Origin: Hydractinia symbiolongicarpus
Taxonomy: Eukaryota > Cnidaria > Hydrozoa > Anthoathecata > Hydractiniidae
Assembly: GCF_029227915.1 (NCBI RefSeq)
Contig: NC_079878.1
Location: 25,571,501 to 25,635,500 of the forward strand
Direction: 5' to 3'
DNA length: 64,000 bases
This document shows, one piece after another, positions 59,668 to 64,000 of the stretch; position 1 is the first letter of the stretch; each line of letters opens with the position of its first letter. The translations under genes were made by a program, and so were the position numbers. The notes under the pieces are model-generated. The model ran no database searches, was not told the origin of the DNA, and saw nothing but the letters and a program-made list of their open reading frames with translations.

Positions 59668-59784
59668 CCTCCAAAGAACGCCGCCCTCTAAAGAACGCCG
59701 CCCTCCAAAGAACGCCGCACTTCTATATGAAAATTTGTAATAAACGCCGCCCTCTAAAGAACGCCGCCCTCCAAAGAACGCCGC
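59668..59784 (+). repeat. Left array of the 17-bp repeat CCTCYAAAGAACGCCGC
   Basis: Five direct copies at 59668, 59685, 59702, 59751 and 59768, alternating C and T at the Y position. A 32-base spacer after the third copy ends in TAATAAACGCCGC. That motif recurs inverted at 59794-59806, forming a possible hairpin. The array is strikingly GC-rich against its surroundings. Probable transposase-binding subterminal repeats (inference). Confidence 0.85.
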
Positions 59785-59848
59785 ACCTTAGATGCGGCGT
59801 TTATTAGAAAAAAACCATTTTAATAGGGAAAGTAAAAAAAGTTGGTAT

Positions 59849-60316
59849 TTATATGAATTTGATCTGTTTTCTTTCACAAAATTCTTCTACATCTAATGAC
59901 AAATACGAATATTTAGTTTTACGCTTTAACAGTTCACCGTGAAGAATTTTAGCATAACTTTTGCTAGATGTAAAACAAATGAACTTTGCAGGTACACTCA
60001 AACCAATCTCTCGTTTTCGTTTCCCAGTAACTGTCGCATTTACATGATTATCTCCAATTTCAATAAAAAACGATATCAGCTTTGACAACTCTATTGGCAA
60101 ATGTCCCACTAAGGTTTCGTTGCCGTCCATGAGTTTGTACGTTCCAATTGCATTCTTGTCCAGTTCTTGAGCCTCTACTCTCTTGTCTTCTTTGCAAACC
60201 AAAGATTCTCCTATAATGGGTTTCCATATATTTTTATAAACATGATGTCCGCGAATATTTGTAGAGAATTTAATGATGAAATACATTTCAAATGTTTTAG
60301 GAATCACTCGAGCCAT
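59849..60316 (-). CDS. HIRAN-like accessory protein of the transposon
   Basis: 155 residues from the ATG at 60316; the frame continues open for 20 codons upstream but without another ATG. Around residues 20-85: STNIRGHHVYKNIWKPIIGE, then LVCKEDKR, a DKNAIGTYK stretch, and LVGHLPIELSKLISFF. This follows the HIRAN pattern: V-x-G-x-x-[HY], a G-E-x-L-x-C or R-x-D turn, D-x-N-A-I-x-V, and V-G-[HY]-[LV]-P followed by a helix. HIRAN modules bind single-stranded 3' DNA ends, as in HLTF. Here it is free-standing, and the C-terminal part is basic (GKRKREIG, HGELLKRKTK). It is transcribed away from the transposase, within the same element. The function in transposition is unknown; DNA-end binding is inference. 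Confidence 0.6.
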   Translation of the reverse strand: MARVIPKTFEMYFIIKFSTNIRGHHVYKNIWKPIIGESLVCKEDKRVEAQELDKNAIGTYKLMDGNETLVGHLPIELSKLISFFIEIGDNHVNATVTGKRKREIGLSVPAKFICFTSSKSYAKILHGELLKRKTKYSYLSLDVEEFCERKQIKFI

Positions 60317-60599
60317 GTTCTTCTCAAATCTCTGACTTCCACGTGTAGCTATGATATATTTCGTATGAGCGTGCAATCAACGATTGATAAAAATAGAACT
60401 TTTTCTTATAGAGAAAAAATTCTATTCAAAATCATTTTCCGCGCTTTTGATCTCGTCGAAAATAACACTCCCTTGGATTGTTAATAGTGTTTAAAGAAAA
60501 AGTTGACACCAGTAAACAATACTACAAGATAATTGCTCCCAATCTGTATATATCAACCTTACACACTTTTATGTTTGTAAGTGAAAGTTCATTAGAAAA
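60317..60599. promoter_or_regulatory. Divergent promoter region of the transposon
   Basis: 283 bases between the start codons of the HIRAN-like gene (leftward) and the transposase gene (rightward). TATATATC at 60547-60554, about 50 bases before the transposase ATG, is a possible TATA element. The arrangement implies that one region drives both genes. Confidence 0.45.
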
Positions 60600-62024
60600 A
60601 TGTCGCACAACGAGGAGAAGCAGTTAATATCCCATAAAGGGGAAAAAAGAAGAAGCTTTACCTTTGAATTTAAGACAACAGTTGTTGATCACGCAATTAG
60701 TACATCAAATCGCGAAGCAGGAAGAAAGTACGGTGTCGATGAAAAAAGAGTAAGAGAATGGAGAGCTAATGTGGAGAAGTTGAAACAAGGAGCAGCGAAA
60801 AGATTCAAACTAGAAGGAGGAGGTTGCAAAATCAAGAATCTTGATTTAGAAGAAGATCTGCTCGAATGGATACATGATAGGAGAGCTAATTCTTTGCGTG
60901 TTTCGAGAAAACTGATAATGAGAAAAGCAAAAGCAATGCACGATGAAAAAGCTGGAGAGGACACTGTTGCAAAAAATAGTTTCCAGGCTAGTCGAGGTTG
61001 GTTGGAAAAGTTCATGAAACGAAATTGTCTTTCATTACGTCGTAGAACGACAACAGTTCAAAAGGATCCAGCGTATCTTGTGGACAGGTTGGTGCAGTAT
61101 GTAGTACATGTCCGCCGAATGTCAAAGACATACCAATTCAACGCCGGTTCGATTCTTGCAATGGACGAGACTGCTGTTTGGGCGGATATGACAGCACCTA
61201 CAACGGTGTCACAGCGTGGCAAACGAGAAATTATGCTTAAATCGACTGGTCATGAAAAGGTCAGAATTTCTGTATGCTTGACAGCAAAGGCAGACGGAAG
61301 TAAATTTAAACCATTTATTGCTTTTGGTGGTGCAAAACGCGAATGCAAAGAACTAAATACTGAATTCAAAAATAAATGCGTAGTTGTGTCCTCAAAAAAT
61401 GCATGGATGAACGAGGAACTCACCTTACACTATGTGCAAACAGTTTTAGGAAAGTTTTCCTTTAATCGACGCTTGTTAGCTTGGGATTCATTTGAATGTC
61501 ACATGATGGATTCCGTGAAACAAGAATTGTCAAAAGGCAGAATTGAGAATGTCATAATTCCTGGTGGCTGCACTAAATATATACAGGCACCAGATGTCTC
61601 ATGGAATAAACCATTTAAGAGTCGGATGATCGATCTTTATAACGAATGGATGGTTGAAGGTGTTCAACAGTTCACAAAAGGAGGAAACCAGAAACCTCCA
61701 TCGCGACGAAAGCTAGTGCAATGGGTTTTAGACGCATGGAATGGCTTGAGCACGGAAATGATTATCAAATCTTTCAAGTCGTGTGGTTTAAATTTAGCTC
61801 TTGATGGATCAGAGGATGGACAAATCCATTGTTTTAAAGAAGGATCGTCCTGTTCATCTGGTGCTACCTTAATGAAAAAAGCAACTGAGGCATTGGAAGA
61901 AGACCAATCTTCTGACAACCCATTTGAAATTTACGATTGTGATGTAAATGAAAGCTATGAGTCCTTTCATGTTATCGACGAAGACTCGGACGGAGATAGC
62001 GACATTGACATTGACATTGTTTAA
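60600..62024 (+). CDS. pogo/Tigger-type transposase
   Basis: 474 residues, intact. N-terminal helix-turn-helix (about 18-60: FTFEFKTTVVDHAISTSNRE, then AGRKYGVDEKRVREWR) and a second CENP-B-like DNA-binding part (about 78-145, with GWLEKFMKRNCLSLRRRT). Then the DDE_1 catalytic domain: D189 in ILAMDETAVW, D296 in LAWDSFECH and D332 in APDVSWNKPFK, with 35 residues between the second and third, as in pogo-like DDxD enzymes. The acidic tail ends DEDSDGDSDIDIDIV. The enzyme would cut and paste the element by binding its ends. The ATG follows a 283-base divergent promoter shared with the HIRAN-like gene. Alternative: a domesticated pogo-derived host gene, but terminal repeats in place argue for an actual transposon. 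Confidence 0.92.
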   Translation: MSHNEEKQLISHKGEKRRSFTFEFKTTVVDHAISTSNREAGRKYGVDEKRVREWRANVEKLKQGAAKRFKLEGGGCKIKNLDLEEDLLEWIHDRRANSLRVSRKLIMRKAKAMHDEKAGEDTVAKNSFQASRGWLEKFMKRNCLSLRRRTTTVQKDPAYLVDRLVQYVVHVRRMSKTYQFNAGSILAMDETAVWADMTAPTTVSQRGKREIMLKSTGHEKVRISVCLTAKADGSKFKPFIAFGGAKRECKELNTEFKNKCVVVSSKNAWMNEELTLHYVQTVLGKFSFNRRLLAWDSFECHMMDSVKQELSKGRIENVIIPGGCTKYIQAPDVSWNKPFKSRMIDLYNEWMVEGVQQFTKGGNQKPPSRRKLVQWVLDAWNGLSTEMIIKSFKSCGLNLALDGSEDGQIHCFKEGSSCSSGATLMKKATEALEEDQSSDNPFEIYDCDVNESYESFHVIDEDSDGDSDIDIDIV

Positions 62025-62133
62025 TAGACTTTTCATAGTTTAATTCTTTTGTTATCTATATTTAATCTTAAAGAAAATACTTAACGTCAACCTCTGCTTT
62101 TTGTCTCACTCATGGTTTTGTAATAAACGCCGC

Positions 62134-62214
62134 CCTCCAAAGAACGCCGCCCTCTAAAGAACGCCGCACCTAAAAATTGCATTTTGTAAAGAACGCCGCG
62201 GCGTTCTTTAGAGG
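62134..62214. repeat. Right array of the 17-bp repeat
   Basis: Two direct copies (62134 and 62151), preceded by the same TTTGTAATAAACGCCGC lead-in as at the left end, then one inverted terminal copy (62198-62214). The inner copies are therefore in direct, not inverted, orientation relative to those at the left. Confidence 0.8.
62188..62209. repeat. Perfect 22-bp palindrome at the right transposon end
   Basis: AAAGAACGCCG followed directly by its exact reverse complement. It arises where a direct and an inverted copy of the repeat core meet, and it has no counterpart at the left end. Confidence 0.9.
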
Positions 62215-62220
62215 AAATAC

Positions 62221-64000
62221 TATGCTCCTCCAAAACCGATTTGTTTTACATTTTGTGTAAACTTTTGTGAGGACAGACATATATACACTCTCTTTTCCAA
62301 AAATAATATCTTTGTTGATTCAAATTTACTCCTTATTCTTTTTTAACATTCCCGTTTAAAATGGTTGGTAAAAATCACTACAGATCATAATACTGAGAAA
62401 AAAAATGTGTTCTTAACCTGTTCATTTTTACATTTTGTGTATATTTCTAGAGAACAGGATAATATGCAACCGAATAAATGATTTTCCAAATATGAATTTG
62501 AAGTTTTTTGACACTTTTGATTAAAATATTAAAGGTTTCCAACGAATCAAGCGTTATCACTTTATAAGATGTAAATATTTGAGATGTGTTATTTCTGATT
62601 TTACTTTTTTTAGTGTTCTACATTATTCTATACATTGTTTGATTAGCGTTTCATGCTCTACACATTGGAAGCAACGTCAACAATTTTCAGGAAAAAAATA
62701 TTATGTATGGACGGGTCCTGGCAGACGTCATCAAAATACAAGTTACGATTCTCTTTTCCAAAGCACTCCTGCCTAAGTGGATTTCACAGTGCAAATTTCT
62801 AAAGAATTTTTTTTGTACTTTAGAGGACTTTACTGACGTCAGCAAACTTTTATAATTTTAAAACTTTAATATCTTCTTATGCGTTTGCGAACACATACGA
62901 TCCTATACATTATTTTTATAAGCGTTTTAATCTGTACGCCTTACAGGCAACAGAAAAACTACATTTCGCCAATTTTCTTTTGTATTACGGAGTTTCATAC
63001 CGTGCAGCCCTGGGCACTAGCGAAGCGCTTGTAGGGACAAATTTTTATATCCCTCGCAGAGCGTAAGGCATTTGCTAAGAAAAACATGCAGTACGAAGAG
63101 AATTATTCACTTTTTCTTTTGTATTTTTACTTTTTAAACTGGCGCGATATATTGATTTTACAATTATTTAAAGGAAGAATACTCAGTATTGACATAAGAT
63201 TGTATATTATGAAAGTTCAAGACCTAAACTTGGTTATTATAATTGCTTCAAGTTGTGGGGTACACTCATCATGAAAAGTTGGCAGTCAAAAGAGAAAGAA
63301 ACCTTATTTTGGTAGCTAGTTACATCACAAGTTTTTATATTGTCTTAAAAATATCACAGTGTTGATCAAAGAGGCATTGCTAGCATGTCATTCAAGATTT
63401 ATATAGATAGTAGTACAGCCAAAATAAAGTAGCTCATTAAACACAGTAAAGAAAACAATGGGTTTTTTTCTAAAGTAATAGTTTCATGCTCATTAAACAG
63501 ATACCTAGCTAGCTATAATATTAAAAAACAATTCCAAAATTTCTTATTTTGTGTTTGCTAGAAACTTTATTTAACTAACCAGGGCGGAGTTCCCTACATT
63601 TTTTATAAACCAAATTAAAAATTGTCAAAAAGCTGGCTGTATCTGTCTGGTTGTAGTTTTTGTTAGCTAGGGGTCACACTGGGCCACTCATATATATCGT
63701 AGCCTTATTCATACAGTAATCAGATATATAGGTTGGTAAGTGACTAGATGCTAAAAATAGGATCATAAAAACTAATTTCTAATATCACTTAACTTAACAG
63801 TGCAGTTCAAACACCAACTTAGCCTTAAAAATTGCTACGCTTGCATTGGAATAATTTTAATCTGTAAAGTACAAAGTTTCGACCGCTGCGAAATATAAAA
63901 TAAAATAACGTACTGTGGTTAAAATAAACACATCTAATGGAAAACAACTTTTTAAACAAATTTAGTGACTTTAACTTTTTTCGTCAAATATTTTTGGTTG
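62221..64000. other. Gene-free stretch to the window end
   Basis: Only short frames (62579-62776 and 63086-63274) without recognisable features. A copy of the TTTTGTGTAAACTTTTGTG motif occurs at about 62253. The rest is AT-rich and unassigned. Confidence 0.5.

Larger units (their letters stand above)
59660..62220. mobile_element. Two-gene pogo/Tigger-type DNA transposon
   Basis: About 2.56 kb. The outer ends are inverted copies: the left reads GTATTTCCTCCAAAGAACGC (from 59662), and the right, on the minus strand, GTATTTCCTCTAAAGAACGC (from 62220). TA dinucleotides adjoin both ends, as expected for TA-targeting Tc1/mariner/pogo elements, though the exact boundary is uncertain by about two bases. 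Inside are two divergent genes, a transposase (plus strand) and a small HIRAN-like protein (minus strand), and arrays of a 17-bp repeat at both ends. With an uninterrupted transposase and recognisable ends it may be autonomous, or recently so. Confidence 0.85.

Noticed and set aside
60689-61015. Minus-strand frames opposite the transposase (also 61664-61918)
   Set aside because: Antisense shadows of an intact gene with catalytic motifs.
1-64000. CRISPR arrays, bacterial operons, ribosome binding sites, rRNA genes
   Set aside because: None seen; the spliced gene and transposon types show the DNA is eukaryotic.

Overview
This is eukaryotic, animal-type DNA: AT-rich, with a 16-exon gene whose introns all obey GT..AG, TATA boxes, AATAAA signals, microsatellites and many degenerate transposon fragments. 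Family content (a Na+-independent anion exchanger, gremlin/DAN-like cystine-knot proteins, pogo and piggyBac-type elements) fits an early-branching metazoan, most likely a cnidarian. That assignment is inference from style and gene families; I see no diagnostic marker.

Layout. 1-9.7 kb: no supported gene; dispersed repeats, a microsatellite and a 1.1-kb foldback element. 9.7-28.8 kb, + strand: one complete SLC4 anion exchanger (AE1/2/3 class). I could splice it end to end: 16 coding exons, 4137 nt, 1378 residues, every junction in phase. Introns carry hairpins, tandem duplications and repeat copies. 28.8-34.2 kb: a 740-bp piggyBac-type MITE with exact TTAA target duplication, and a probable terminal exon of a secreted protein (tentatively FGF-like) with a poly(A) signal close behind it. 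34.2-39.7 kb: no gene; a near-perfect short hairpin and a decayed second relative of the MITE.

39.8-53.8 kb: three single-exon paralogues of a small secreted gremlin/DAN-type cystine-knot protein in +, -, + orientation, each with its own TATA box, and perhaps a fourth decayed copy. By family knowledge such proteins bind BMP-type ligands; the cluster looks like a local lineage expansion. Between them lie large gene-free stretches with repeat relics, including a triple hairpin cluster at 42.3-42.5 kb.

56-64 kb: mostly gene-free apart from a seemingly intact pogo/Tigger-type DNA transposon (about 59.66-62.22 kb). It carries two divergently transcribed genes: a DDD transposase with all three catalytic acidic residues and, on the opposite strand, a small HIRAN-like protein. 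Arrays of a 17-bp GC-rich repeat lie at both ends. This two-gene transposon is the best candidate in the window for an under-described system.
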